In this document: positions 14,801-23,647 of the stretch, in pieces
How positions within the stretch are numbered: the stretch's first letter is position 1
Layout of the letters: every line of letters starts with the position of its first letter
DNA from: Candidatus Peregrinibacteria bacterium
GTDB lineage: Bacteria; Patescibacteriota; Gracilibacteria; UBA1369; LOWO2-01-FULL-3
Assembly: GCA_026395515.1 (NCBI GenBank)
Contig: JAPLYN010000005.1
Span: 47,521 to 111,520, forward strand
Length of the DNA stretch: 64,000 nucleotides
Reading direction: 5' to 3'
Made by a program: the position numbers and the translations under genes
The notes under the pieces: model-generated
Databases searched by the model: none
The model's input: only the letters and a program-made list of their open reading frames with translations
What the model was told of the DNA's origin: nothing

Positions 14801-17800
14801 TTCAGAGACTTCCGCTGGGAGTTTCTGATAAGTTTTTCTTCCTGTTAATTTCACACCTCTAGTCATAATATTTTCCAAAGCAAGAACAGCTTCTTCAGAA
14901 TTTTTTGTGGCAGCAGCTGCCAAAGTTTTTTCAACCATCTCAGACATTTCCGGATTTGAAATTGCTAACTTCATCAATCCACGGCCTACTGCTCCTTGTT
15001 TTTTAAAACTATTTAGCCAGCTTATACCTTTGGCTACTCCAAAAAATGCTGTTTCACCGGCAAGGCCCAAAGCAAAATTTGCATAATCACCATTTTTCCA
15101 AAGAGATTCCAAACTTTTTTCTCCTTTTAATCCAGCAACAACATCATGGAACACTAGTGCTTCAGTTCCTAAACTTACTAATGAAATACCTCTTTCCAAA
15201 GTTCTACCAATTGTCGCAAATCTCTCTAAATTTAGAAGTAATTTTCCGTATCTCAAGACTCTCGCAATTGCACTACCAGCAATCATACCAGTTAGCATAG
15301 CCAAACCATTAATTGCCAATTCTTTAGTAACTGTTGCAAAAATTTTCATACCTTCATCACTCCAGTTCCAAGTTTCATTGTCTGGATCAACTGAATCGAT
15401 AAAATCTTCCTTCAAAACTTTATCTGCTCCATCGGCCTTACCAAAAAATTCAAAGTAATTACTTGAAAGAGCTGCATGATCTAGAAATGTTTTGTAAAGC
15501 ACGTCTGTTTGTTCCTCAATCATTGCATCATAAAATTCTGAATAAGTGGACCCCGCCAATGTATTTAAATCAGCATCCTTAATGTCAGGATTTTTTTGTT
15601 TGATAGACATCCTAATACTAGAAATAAGTTTGTCAGCATTATTTCCACTGCCAAGATAATTTCTAACATCACGCGATGCCTTTTGGTGAGCTTTTTCGTG
15701 TCCCATTCTTGTATAACCCTCCGCATGAGTTTCTAAATTATTTCTGGATTTTGCCATGTGAGGCTGAAGCAATTTAGCCATCAAAATTCTAGATGAAACG
15801 AAATCATTAAAATGTTCTCTTTCAAGTTTTACGACAATCACACCAGCATATTTAATCGTTTCCATGCTGACATTATCCCCGCCTTGAATAACCTGCATTA
15901 AAGAGTCATAGCATCCTTTGAATTTATTGCCATCACGAGCAATTTGAGATACGAATGTTCTTAAATCATGAACACTTCCTTTTTTATCAACAATTTTTTC
16001 GAGACTACTATAAGCATCAGCCGATTTAATAGAAGGACCAGTCTTTGCCCAAGCCGGAGTCATCAAGTTTTTTAATCCAAAAAGAAAATTTCTAAATGGT
16101 ACCCTAGCATTAAGTTTTTCGTCTAATTTAAAAGCTGTTACGCCGTCATATTCATCTCCGGTATAATAATTAAACATTTCTGCTTGCACGCTATCCATAT
16201 CTTTCATAACTGGATCTGCATATGCCTTAATCTCATCATCATCGTCCTCATTCCTAAGAAGCGAAGTTGCTAAACTTCTGATCACTTCAATTCTATTCAA
16301 CTGCTTATTCATTATCTCAGGAATTTCAAAGGCCTCCTTTGATTGGTCTGCTGAAGTAGACACATCAATCATCGGGGAATATTCATATTCATTATTTTCC
16401 TCTCTATAAAAATTGTCATCAGCCTTCGAAACGAAAGGGGACGGTGAGGTTGTCGCAGCCGGTGGTATATTCAGAGCTATTGCTCTGTCTAAATATAATT
16501 TTTTAGCCCTCTCTAAGAGAACCTTATACTTTGGTACGGTTTCTTTAGGTAAATATGAGCTAAATCTTAAAACGAGATATACATGTTTCAAGTCACTAAA
16601 ATTAGTCGCCCAATCCTTTTCACTCAAAGCAGCTGATTCATCTATAGTCTTTTCTGCAGTTGGCAGAAAATCAGCATTGTGCAACGCTACTGCAAAAGCT
16701 TCATAATAATTAAGAGATTCTTGTACTTTATTTTTAACATCAGGATTTAAAGCAACTATTTCCTCGAATCCATACATATCTTTTAGCTCTTTTCTTAATG
16801 CAGTCATGCTTTTTTCTAATTCATCTCCCATATTGCTCTGTCCCTTCCCATCAATTCCTTGAATAATTCCAACTTTCAAATTTTGAATTTGAGATTCTGT
16901 TTCAAACAAGGATCCAGTCAATTCTACAAGTTTAGAAGAAGGATTTTTACCAAGTTTAAAATCTGGTAAGTGACTGTCATTATCAGTCGCCATTTCTGCT
17001 GCAATTTTTTCAGCTTCGTTAGTAATTTTATTTCCACTTACAACAGATTCCGAAGTTTCTTCACTCATTCTTGATCTTTCTGCAATTTGGGCTACATCAA
17101 CCGGTTTAAGTTCTGGAAATTGATCATAAACACCATTGTGGGCCTCATGAACTAAATTAGCAGCAGGCAGAGCAATATCTTGGTTTGGATTATCTGTAAG
17201 CGATTTATAAAAAGCCCAAGATAATGCCAAGTAAATACTTTGTGGCGCATAATACATCGGATCATTTTTGTCCGACGCACCATTGATATTTAAATTTCCT
17301 GCAGCTAAAACTTCTTTAACAATAGGACTAGTTGATGCATCAGATCCAAGTTTTGAAAACATAGTATCAAACTCCGCTTTAGTTTTTAATTCTGCAGCTT
17401 GTGACTGCAAATCAATAATTGATTTTTGTAGCTTTTGCTTGGAAGCGTCAGGTAATACATTTACAAAATTATTAACTACCTCAATCTCATAATGGTCCTT
17501 ATTGTATGTTAACCATCTTTGAAATTGCTTATCAGTAATTTCTGCACCGCTAAGTTTAGAATACTTTAATGCATAAGCAGCTTTTAAATAATCCTGAGCA
17601 TATGCTTCAGATTTATTTACATTTTGAAAAGCGTAGAAGTCCGCAACTGTGACAATGTCATTAGCAAAAGATTTAACAGTCCCTTCATTCCAGCTAACAG
17701 TGCCATCATTTAAAATTTGATTAGCGTATACATCTGGATCAGCTAGAAGTCCTAACCTCTGAACAATAGTTTTATTATAATCACTAGATGCAGCAATCGC

Positions 17801-18085
17801 TTTTAAATCAAAAGCATCTCTTGTTTGCTGAAATAATTTCATGAAAAAATTTCCTCCATCAAAAGATCCAACAACTCCATTTTCAGTTTTACCAAGATCA
17901 GAATAGATCTTAATTATCTGCGCCATTGTCTGTTGAAGCTTAACAGGATCTTGCTTAGCTTTTACGTCTAAGTTCTTAATTGATGCGATTAGTCTTTCAT
18001 AGGCTTGTTTCCCATCACCAATCTGTTCCGGTTTCTCTGAATGAACTTCTGGCGGACTATTTTTATAAATTAATCTATTTTCCAT
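11804..18085 (-). CDS. Giant membrane-associated protein (2093 aa), function unknown
   Basis: Starts MENRLIYKNSPPEV. Residues 20-900 are soluble-looking and helical. A hydrophobic region lies at about 925-990 (NGLAMLTGMIAGSAIARVL), a second at about 1580-1655 (FPWLAALGMMTGLF; ISWLLPLLMVW), and a single membrane helix at about 1978-1998, followed by a roughly 95-residue acidic Pro/Glu-rich tail with two near-copies of a D-x-E-P-A-P-K repeat. It ends RDLKSEYDKL, nearly the same as the end of the 360-residue neighbour. There is no catalytic motif, no Sec signal and no LPXTG. It is third in the 1325-360-2093 operon, 2 bp after its neighbour. The whole frame is intact, so it is under selection. 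Confidence 0.85.
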   Translation of the reverse strand: MENRLIYKNSPPEVHSEKPEQIGDGKQAYERLIASIKNLDVKAKQDPVKLQQTMAQIIKIYSDLGKTENGVVGSFDGGNFFMKLFQQTRDAFDLKAIAASSDYNKTIVQRLGLLADPDVYANQILNDGTVSWNEGTVKSFANDIVTVADFYAFQNVNKSEAYAQDYLKAAYALKYSKLSGAEITDKQFQRWLTYNKDHYEIEVVNNFVNVLPDASKQKLQKSIIDLQSQAAELKTKAEFDTMFSKLGSDASTSPIVKEVLAAGNLNINGASDKNDPMYYAPQSIYLALSWAFYKSLTDNPNQDIALPAANLVHEAHNGVYDQFPELKPVDVAQIAERSRMSEETSESVVSGNKITNEAEKIAAEMATDNDSHLPDFKLGKNPSSKLVELTGSLFETESQIQNLKVGIIQGIDGKGQSNMGDELEKSMTALRKELKDMYGFEEIVALNPDVKNKVQESLNYYEAFAVALHNADFLPTAEKTIDESAALSEKDWATNFSDLKHVYLVLRFSSYLPKETVPKYKVLLERAKKLYLDRAIALNIPPAATTSPSPFVSKADDNFYREENNEYEYSPMIDVSTSADQSKEAFEIPEIMNKQLNRIEVIRSLATSLLRNEDDDDEIKAYADPVMKDMDSVQAEMFNYYTGDEYDGVTAFKLDEKLNARVPFRNFLFGLKNLMTPAWAKTGPSIKSADAYSSLEKIVDKKGSVHDLRTFVSQIARDGNKFKGCYDSLMQVIQGGDNVSMETIKYAGVIVVKLEREHFNDFVSSRILMAKLLQPHMAKSRNNLETHAEGYTRMGHEKAHQKASRDVRNYLGSGNNADKLISSIRMSIKQKNPDIKDADLNTLAGSTYSEFYDAMIEEQTDVLYKTFLDHAALSSNYFEFFGKADGADKVLKEDFIDSVDPDNETWNWSDEGMKIFATVTKELAINGLAMLTGMIAGSAIARVLRYGKLLLNLERFATIGRTLERGISLVSLGTEALVFHDVVAGLKGEKSLESLWKNGDYANFALGLAGETAFFGVAKGISWLNSFKKQGAVGRGLMKLAISNPEMSEMVEKTLAAAATKNSEEAVLALENIMTRGVKLTGRKTYQKLPAEVSELVKDGVKDLSLMREQYGKLIQSLPGKADSPIKKVCGFLLQDLQFDALSMVLGSAARNMIVPEDMKRKMDLMSGETWMEMYTMAAAFRGAFTVVKVGGQWVHKKLGAEVPEETLPALRTSEKELLKHLELLDETSSVRTKVQERLSEVQAAIAKIETELSGPRKLGDFLVPSNIARLMPRWLRQHFYNHYVDKQGNFLGSDGLRDVLLGMSKDQSFSNGVELIRSSKRLLLSTNQVLVVASKLADAQRTEFLEACAPKMTRMQTRFFMDTVEAMEIKDVPDSFKPKIDTVNNPTALQRMRVSRWQEALMGPLQVLALASALNGNPKFLDKPTERPGIVSTISAGEFGAMSEAKAGSKFVVTEGVKTKEWSPEKAKDIFTKDANADEAAIIKDLEKSNAPKDVVDNIRNIFDNLPDAIKPYVRIFANADVNNKAPYVLVDQEGFMSVVRSEMENMFNDYKDMGLVKASDHDTIMAQIAPGKVMQAGFPWLAALGMMTGLFKVWKRPTNNVPGIVLGVWYAAALGHTPIPGWVGDVVDSIAGAAIPFPHNMGISWLLPLLMVWRSKKAWELSDKYGLTEKLGLKKDPNSEPGKTGSGEKPKEIEHKPGVEVDKDKLPGLIGKGNILEGGYPNVDDIYADTTIDVSTREALKTKNTENQKSLAQLHEKLRDLFSTRLRFKTEKEGQNILSDSVKWEYANLRTKELTDILDISTLDPKLKAKYEHELETLSNLRNELKPKIAAIPESIAYVSDAGRVDMANLAQGYIDVEMRARGFDSKEIKPVKSAIGNIVNLLHRYPDIMADIERVRVMDQRLQALKPSYEKAKKLTETPLAPNSPLITVKAFEDAENTVKLFEGLKQTHDRETGDVKGIKNKLKLSLAKALPSSPTARKLVLGAIAATLAASMYFGWKITHPEVPKPPKPPSESEKQKEKDDKTSVDESMKALEGIMDDEPAPKVEEVKDEDLMDGEPAPKAEEEETPKETNVKVNPAKTRDLKSEYDKL

Positions 18086-18087
18086 AT

Positions 18088-19170
18088 TTATAGTTTATCA
18101 AATTCAGCTTTTAAATCTCTCCTTCCTTTTATGTTTTTTGATTGGTCTACAAAATCAAATCCAACTAAATCCTTTGGAGAGCCCATTGCCTTGAAGTTTT
18201 TAATCCCAATTCCATTTTTAATTTCTTTAGCCTTAGCATCAATTTGATTTTTAAGTCCTATTCCCTTCACTTGAAGTACTGGAGACAAACCATTGAACAA
18301 TTTTTGAGAATGATAATCTAGTTTTTCCATTTCCTTCTCATATTTTTTTATCAAAATAGCATATTTCTTTTCTCCATTATCCTTCATCCAATTATACAAA
18401 TCCCTGATACTCAATTTAACTTTTAAACTATTATTAGGAAGAAAACGATCACATGGAATACCAGATGCTCTAGGATATTCTGTTGGCTGAATCTGCGGTT
18501 TATCCCAATCAACAATATATGAAAGATAAGCTTTCATTTGATCTCTCGATTCTCTAAACTTTGCCAAATCGGAAACTAATTTGGCTCTACGAGGATCATT
18601 CGGCAAAAGAGTGTTTCCCTTCAATGCAGCTTCTGTTCTAGATACATCTCTATCTAACTGAACCAACCTATCTCCCAATTGTCTATTTCTATTATATATT
18701 TCCTTTCTCATTGATTCTACTCTTTGAAATTCGTTCAAGAATGGTTGATTGAAAGCAGTTAACTCCTTTATCTTAATTTCAAGAAAAGCCATTCTTCTAT
18801 ATCCCTCAACTGCCGTATTCAATTTTGCATCACCAGTATCATTAGCTCTTGGAATGTAATTTGGACTATTTGAATTAGATAATTCGAAATATTCCTCTAG
18901 CTTTTCTGGAGTGCCAGGGTTTTCTACCCATTCGGTTATTTTTCTTACGCCACTTTCGCCCATCGCAAATCCCTTCTCCACTAAGTGTACTGCTTTACCG
19001 ATAATATCTGTGGAAAGAGTGAGGAGTTTCGTAGCAGCATCCAATGCTTCAGCTAATCCAGCTTTTAGTTTATCTCCTAAATCCTCAGGTCCATCAAAAA
19101 TAAACCTATTCTCCTTCATCGAGAAATTTGATTTGTGTAAACATTGTAAAATTGATTTTTTAATTCGCAT
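18088..19170 (-). CDS. Unknown 360-aa protein sharing end motifs with its giant neighbours
   Basis: Begins MRIKKSILQCLHKSNFSMKENRFIFDGPED; an internal Met at residue 18 (base 19,119) is an alternative start. ENRFIF followed by GPED matches the E-x-R-[FL]-[IV]-[YF] motif seen in the 1325- and 2093-residue proteins. Residues 35-80 are an amphipathic or hydrophobic helix; residues 120-215 are a likely coiled coil; the protein ends RDLKAEFDKL, like the 2093-residue protein. It lies 10 bp after the 1325-residue gene and 2 bp before the 2093-residue gene, so all three are one operon and probably one assembly. Function unknown. Confidence 0.75.
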   Translation of the reverse strand: MRIKKSILQCLHKSNFSMKENRFIFDGPEDLGDKLKAGLAEALDAATKLLTLSTDIIGKAVHLVEKGFAMGESGVRKITEWVENPGTPEKLEEYFELSNSNSPNYIPRANDTGDAKLNTAVEGYRRMAFLEIKIKELTAFNQPFLNEFQRVESMRKEIYNRNRQLGDRLVQLDRDVSRTEAALKGNTLLPNDPRRAKLVSDLAKFRESRDQMKAYLSYIVDWDKPQIQPTEYPRASGIPCDRFLPNNSLKVKLSIRDLYNWMKDNGEKKYAILIKKYEKEMEKLDYHSQKLFNGLSPVLQVKGIGLKNQIDAKAKEIKNGIGIKNFKAMGSPKDLVGFDFVDQSKNIKGRRDLKAEFDKL

Positions 19171-19180
19171 TTTTTAATTA

Positions 19181-22100
19181 TTAACCAAATAACCACAACT
19201 TAAAGTCATCCCATTTTTCACTTACCCAACCAGGAACAGTAGTTCTCTTAAAGTAAGTGTCGAAATTATTTTTATCAGTTATCGATTGTTCAAGTATTCT
19301 GTAAATTCTAGCATTGATTAATTCTTCCTGATAGCCTCTAGTTACGGTTCTTGATCCGGAAAGTTTATTCTCAATGTCTTGAATTTCTACAGCAAGACTT
19401 GTTGGAGAGAAAGAAGTGCCACTTTCATCTGGAAGACCAAAGTCATAATGAATTAGATCATTATCGCTACTATCAACCGCATATGAATAGTGCAATTGAT
19501 ATTGCTGTCTAAGTTGACTAAATGCACCGTCTTTTAAATTATCTTTAAATTTTGCTTCTAAATTACTAAGAGCTTCTTCCATCCTATCCTGGAAAGCTTT
19601 CTCAAGCTTAGTTAACCTTTCCATTTTAACAGTAATAGCGCCAGGTTCCTTAGCTTTTACTAATTTTTTAAACAAAGCTCTCTGCGGAGATCCAGCAGGT
19701 AACTTTAAAGGACAGCTGTGTCTAGGCAATACGATCTTATCTTCTGGAACGTTATCATTGGATGGGTCAGAGTCAGCTAATCTATCCAAATATTTATCAA
19801 ACTCCACAAAGTCTTTTTTGCTTGTAAGAACCTCTCTTGTATCGACGAATTGCTCAGCTGACGGCTTAGGAATCCAATCTTTGAAATTTGTAATAGCCCA
19901 GAAAGATCCAGGAGCAGGAATTTTCTCAACATTTAATAAATCCTGATTACGTTTTAAATTAATCTGACCAACAACATAATCAACATATTGAGAATGCACT
20001 CTGTATTTTTCTGCTTTCTCATATTCTTTAAAAGTATTATTAACGAAGTCTTCAGTTATAGTAGTACTACCTGAAGCTGCAATGATTTCCGCACTTGTAG
20101 GATTCTTCTTGCCAGAATCTACCAAAGCCTTTTTTGCTCTGGTCAAAACATCTACATCTGCTTTTTCCGGTGCAGACAAACTCAAATTCAAATTTGCTCC
20201 GTCCATACTCGGATCATCTACGGCTGATGTGTAGTAAGAAAATACTTTTACTAAGTCGGCTGCTTTTACCGCATTTCCTTTTCTCAAATCATCCATGCCA
20301 TAGTGAGCATATGTCTGGTCAACAAATTGTCTGTACCATGATTTATAATCATTGCTCTGAATTCCAATTTCGCTAATTTTACCGAACACTCCAGATTTAA
20401 AATCATCACTTGTATAATGATCTCCTTCTGCACGTTTCTGAGTTATTTGAGCACTGAATCTATCCCTCTGTTGTTCTAGATCTTTTAGAGCAGGAGTATA
20501 AATAGTATTAATTCTATCTGCAACTTCTCCCAAATTAGATGTAGAGCCAATAGATCCTACAAGCTTTGAAATAACCAAAGACTTCTGAGTTTCGATTAAT
20601 CCTAATGTGTAATTTTTAGGAATAGAACCAGTAAATCCTTTCAATCCTAATCCACGAGTTGGATCGGCTAACGTAGCCTTAGTAAACCACTCAGGAATAT
20701 TTTGGAATAGGTTGAAGAAATATGATTCAGGCGCATTTTCTATTAATTTTTTCCATGAATCAGTGACGTTAGCCATCTCTTGGTTATCTTTCATAACATC
20801 TCCTAGCTCCTCTGCAAAACCACTTCCATCTTTTAAAAGTAATTGCTCTTGAGTAGAAGGCTCAAAACTAAATTGCTTAGAGGCATTATCATATTTAATA
20901 ACTGCCTCAAGACCCTTCTTACCAATTTTTATTTTAAATAATCCATCATCTGGAGTTCCTTCATCAATTTTCAATTTTCCAGCAGTAGCAAAATATCCAA
21001 GAGCCTTGAATTCTCTCTGCTCTGTTAATCTTCCAAGAACATCTCTCTCTACGTATTTTTCAGCAGAAGTCTCTCCATCCAAAATCAACATCTGACCTAA
21101 ATCATTAGGCTTAACAATTGTGGATGCATTTTCTTTTTCAGCAACACCCAAATCTGCTGCACCTTTAAACTTAGTAACGGCTTTCCATTCACCAGATGCA
21201 TAAGTTAATCCAGTTATATCTCTATTTTTTTCTTGAAGATTCTTAAGCAATTCTCCCATTCTCTCATCCACTCTCTTCACCGCTTCCTCAGCTCCTGCTT
21301 TTCCACCCTCAAGTGGAATAAATTTAAATTTAGTACCAGGTGTAGCATTGTATCCGAGCTTGTCATTGTAATCGCTCTGTAAATAAATCCTGTAACCTTC
21401 CTTCACGGCAACCACCACGATAGGGAAGCCTTTCAAATGTCCGGCAATATGGCCACTTCCAGGTTTTAACTCAGTAGTGTTATCTAGAGTAAATCCATTG
21501 TTTTCCAAAACTTTATCAGTTCCAGCCAACATTTTATCTTTAATCTCTTGTGGTTTTCTACCTGACAAGAATCCGGAACCAACACTTTCAGGAGCATACT
21601 GTCTAGCAGCCTCCAAAAGTTTCCAAACTCTCAAATCACTTCTTCCTGGATCTGTCAGCATCATCTCGTAAGTAAGTCCTGTATATTTTGGATGATCTTT
21701 AAACAAAGTCTTTTCATAAACCACTGGCAACGCCAATGCTAATTTATATAATTGTTTACCAATTTTCGCATATTCTCTTTCAGTGGCACCGTCAGGTTTA
21801 TTAATATCCTGACTCTTAAATGGCCAAGCATTTTTTACATCCGGGAATAAATCCGGAAATTCTCTAGGGTGAATAAATTTATCCACACCGCTAGTCTTCG
21901 CACTCTTCAAAAATCTATCAAGATCTACAAGTTTTGTTTCAGACATCTTGAGAACAATTCCGTAATCTAAATCCTTAGTCTCATCTGCAACCTTGCTCTG
22001 ACTCAAAATATTCTGCATAGACTCCATCGGAGTCCCCTTTACTTCAGAATTCATATCTTTAAATCCAGCCATCTTCAACACATCGTAACCGGCATTTTTC

Positions 22101-23158
22101 AAAAGTTTATCAGCACCATAAATTGCGGCACCCCACATTGCCCAAGTCTTAATATCAAAGCCACCACCATTAGCAGCATCATGTCCGCCACCATGTCCGT
22201 CGCCACCACCAAAAAGTTTGGCACCAACAGTTTTCCATAATGCATAAGCACCAACGGCATAAATACCAAGTGTCGCATAATCTCCCTTCTTAGCAGCTTC
22301 TTGAAGAACCGTAATGTTGCTCTTCACAAAATCAGTAGCAGTAGTTCCAATTGGATCTACTCCCTGTTTTGATTCAGCACCAAGAGTATTTCTTTTATTT
22401 GTATCTTGAACCATCAATCTCGCTCTTACCTGAGTCAAAGAATCGAAAGCTTTTAAATAAGCTTCACCTCCTAAGAAGTTTCCCTTTGCAGCCAAGCCAG
22501 AAATGTCTGCTTTGCTTTTGTCAGAAAGAGAATCCTTAAATGCCACAATATATTCGCCATTATTTTCTGCACGATATGGATTGCTCTTATCAGCAGCTCC
22601 ATTTAAGACAGCAAACATTGTGCCATAATATGCCGCATCTTTAGGGTCATTCATAATACCAAGATCCACAAAATCCTTTTTGATTTTATCCAATCCTTCT
22701 GGAGTAGAGTGGTCCCATGTTTGAGCATTTATTTTTGAACTATCAATTCTCAACCAATCAAGCTTATTAGTTTGCTCAGTCGCATCCTTTTTCAAGAAAT
22801 CATCAACTTTTAGTTTAGGCGTAACTTTTTCTTGAGCTTTTTTTTCTTCATCTTTGCGTTCTTTTTCCGTATCGACTTCTGTACCACGTCTAGGTTTTCT
22901 TTTTGGAAGTTTTTCTGCATCCCTCAAAGTATCACGTCTCTTTGTGCTTCTCTCTTTCAAGCTTTCTACTTTTGTATCTGCTTTTCCTTTTACAGTCTTT
23001 TTTCCAATTTCAATTTTTCCTGCTTCGTCAGAGCTTTCATCCACATCATCTACTTTCCCTTCTTTATCATCATCTCCTGGAGGTGTCATATAAACAAATC
23101 TCGCTTCATGAAAGAGCGAATTCAGAACCCTAAATGTGTGCAATATTTTCTTTTCCAT
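19181..23158 (-). CDS. Giant protein (1325 aa), first gene of the three-gene operon
   Basis: Begins MEKKILHTFRVLNSLFHEARFVYMTPPGDD: a short basic, hydrophobic leader and then the EARFVY motif shared with the next two genes. Residues 30-110 are highly charged and disordered. A possible membrane pair lies at about 296-349, interrupted by a Gly/His-rich loop (GGGDGHGGGHDAANGGG). The rest is globular with many helices and no motif known to me. It has its own promoter (23188-23216) that overlaps the terminator of the upstream operon. The end DDFKLWLFG lacks the DKL ending of its two neighbours. Confidence 0.82.
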   Translation of the reverse strand: MEKKILHTFRVLNSLFHEARFVYMTPPGDDDKEGKVDDVDESSDEAGKIEIGKKTVKGKADTKVESLKERSTKRRDTLRDAEKLPKRKPRRGTEVDTEKERKDEEKKAQEKVTPKLKVDDFLKKDATEQTNKLDWLRIDSSKINAQTWDHSTPEGLDKIKKDFVDLGIMNDPKDAAYYGTMFAVLNGAADKSNPYRAENNGEYIVAFKDSLSDKSKADISGLAAKGNFLGGEAYLKAFDSLTQVRARLMVQDTNKRNTLGAESKQGVDPIGTTATDFVKSNITVLQEAAKKGDYATLGIYAVGAYALWKTVGAKLFGGGDGHGGGHDAANGGGFDIKTWAMWGAAIYGADKLLKNAGYDVLKMAGFKDMNSEVKGTPMESMQNILSQSKVADETKDLDYGIVLKMSETKLVDLDRFLKSAKTSGVDKFIHPREFPDLFPDVKNAWPFKSQDINKPDGATEREYAKIGKQLYKLALALPVVYEKTLFKDHPKYTGLTYEMMLTDPGRSDLRVWKLLEAARQYAPESVGSGFLSGRKPQEIKDKMLAGTDKVLENNGFTLDNTTELKPGSGHIAGHLKGFPIVVVAVKEGYRIYLQSDYNDKLGYNATPGTKFKFIPLEGGKAGAEEAVKRVDERMGELLKNLQEKNRDITGLTYASGEWKAVTKFKGAADLGVAEKENASTIVKPNDLGQMLILDGETSAEKYVERDVLGRLTEQREFKALGYFATAGKLKIDEGTPDDGLFKIKIGKKGLEAVIKYDNASKQFSFEPSTQEQLLLKDGSGFAEELGDVMKDNQEMANVTDSWKKLIENAPESYFFNLFQNIPEWFTKATLADPTRGLGLKGFTGSIPKNYTLGLIETQKSLVISKLVGSIGSTSNLGEVADRINTIYTPALKDLEQQRDRFSAQITQKRAEGDHYTSDDFKSGVFGKISEIGIQSNDYKSWYRQFVDQTYAHYGMDDLRKGNAVKAADLVKVFSYYTSAVDDPSMDGANLNLSLSAPEKADVDVLTRAKKALVDSGKKNPTSAEIIAASGSTTITEDFVNNTFKEYEKAEKYRVHSQYVDYVVGQINLKRNQDLLNVEKIPAPGSFWAITNFKDWIPKPSAEQFVDTREVLTSKKDFVEFDKYLDRLADSDPSNDNVPEDKIVLPRHSCPLKLPAGSPQRALFKKLVKAKEPGAITVKMERLTKLEKAFQDRMEEALSNLEAKFKDNLKDGAFSQLRQQYQLHYSYAVDSSDNDLIHYDFGLPDESGTSFSPTSLAVEIQDIENKLSGSRTVTRGYQEELINARIYRILEQSITDKNNFDTYFKRTTVPGWVSEKWDDFKLWLFG

Positions 23159-23187
23159 TTGTACAATATTTATTTTTGTATCAAGTC

Positions 23188-23216
23188 ATTATACCAAAAA
23201 ACACCCCCTTTTACAA
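23188..23216 (-). promoter_or_regulatory. Promoter of the 1325-360-2093 operon
   Basis: TTGTAA (23211-23216), a 17 bp spacer and TATAAT (23188-23193) on the minus strand. The -35 and spacer overlap the terminator hairpin of the operon upstream, so read-through and initiation may interfere. Confidence 0.65.
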
Positions 23217-23227
23217 TCCTGGGGGGT
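23196..23227 (-). terminator. Rho-independent terminator of the 1461/124-residue operon
   Basis: ACCCCC / GGGGGT arms (23203-23208, 23222-23227) with a T-run on the minus strand. Confidence 0.7.
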
Positions 23228-23264
23228 CATATACTTGCACACATTCAGTTGACAGAAATTCAGT

Positions 23265-23639
23265 CTATGATGCTTGAATTTCGTTGAATTTCTTAATGAA
23301 ATTTTGGAAAAACACCGTCATTCCGGCATAAATTTTTTCCATTAAATTTGGATACATCATCGCGAATTCAATCAAAGTATCTTCATGCTTCATCCATGGC
23401 ATTGTGATAGCCGTTTGGTTAATGAATTCACGCATGTGTTTAGCCATTTCATCATCAATATTATTCCAAATACTGAAGATAAGGTGATCCTTAGTTTGAC
23501 GCTTCAGCATGCCCATTACCAAGGCTTTATAGACCTCATCACGAGGGTCAATATTTAGCTGCGCAACAATAGCTTCGTACATGCTATCTGCATCCTTGAA
23601 TATTTTTGCTGCGTCTTGTTGTGATTGATTATTATTCAT
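23265..23639 (-). CDS. Small unknown helical protein of the giant-protein cluster
   Basis: A 124-residue protein starting 8 bp after the 1461-residue gene, so co-transcribed with it. Rich in Met and aromatic residues (MPWMKHEDTLIEFAMMYP), with a hydrophobic amphipathic C-terminal helix (AGMTVFFQNFIKKFNEIQ) that could touch a membrane or pack against a larger partner. No Cys pair, signal or known motif. Like the 79-residue protein, it pairs a small helical product with a larger one in the same unit. Confidence 0.7.
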   Translation of the reverse strand: MNNNQSQQDAAKIFKDADSMYEAIVAQLNIDPRDEVYKALVMGMLKRQTKDHLIFSIWNNIDDEMAKHMREFINQTAITMPWMKHEDTLIEFAMMYPNLMEKIYAGMTVFFQNFIKKFNEIQAS

Positions 23640-23647
23640 TTTAATTA

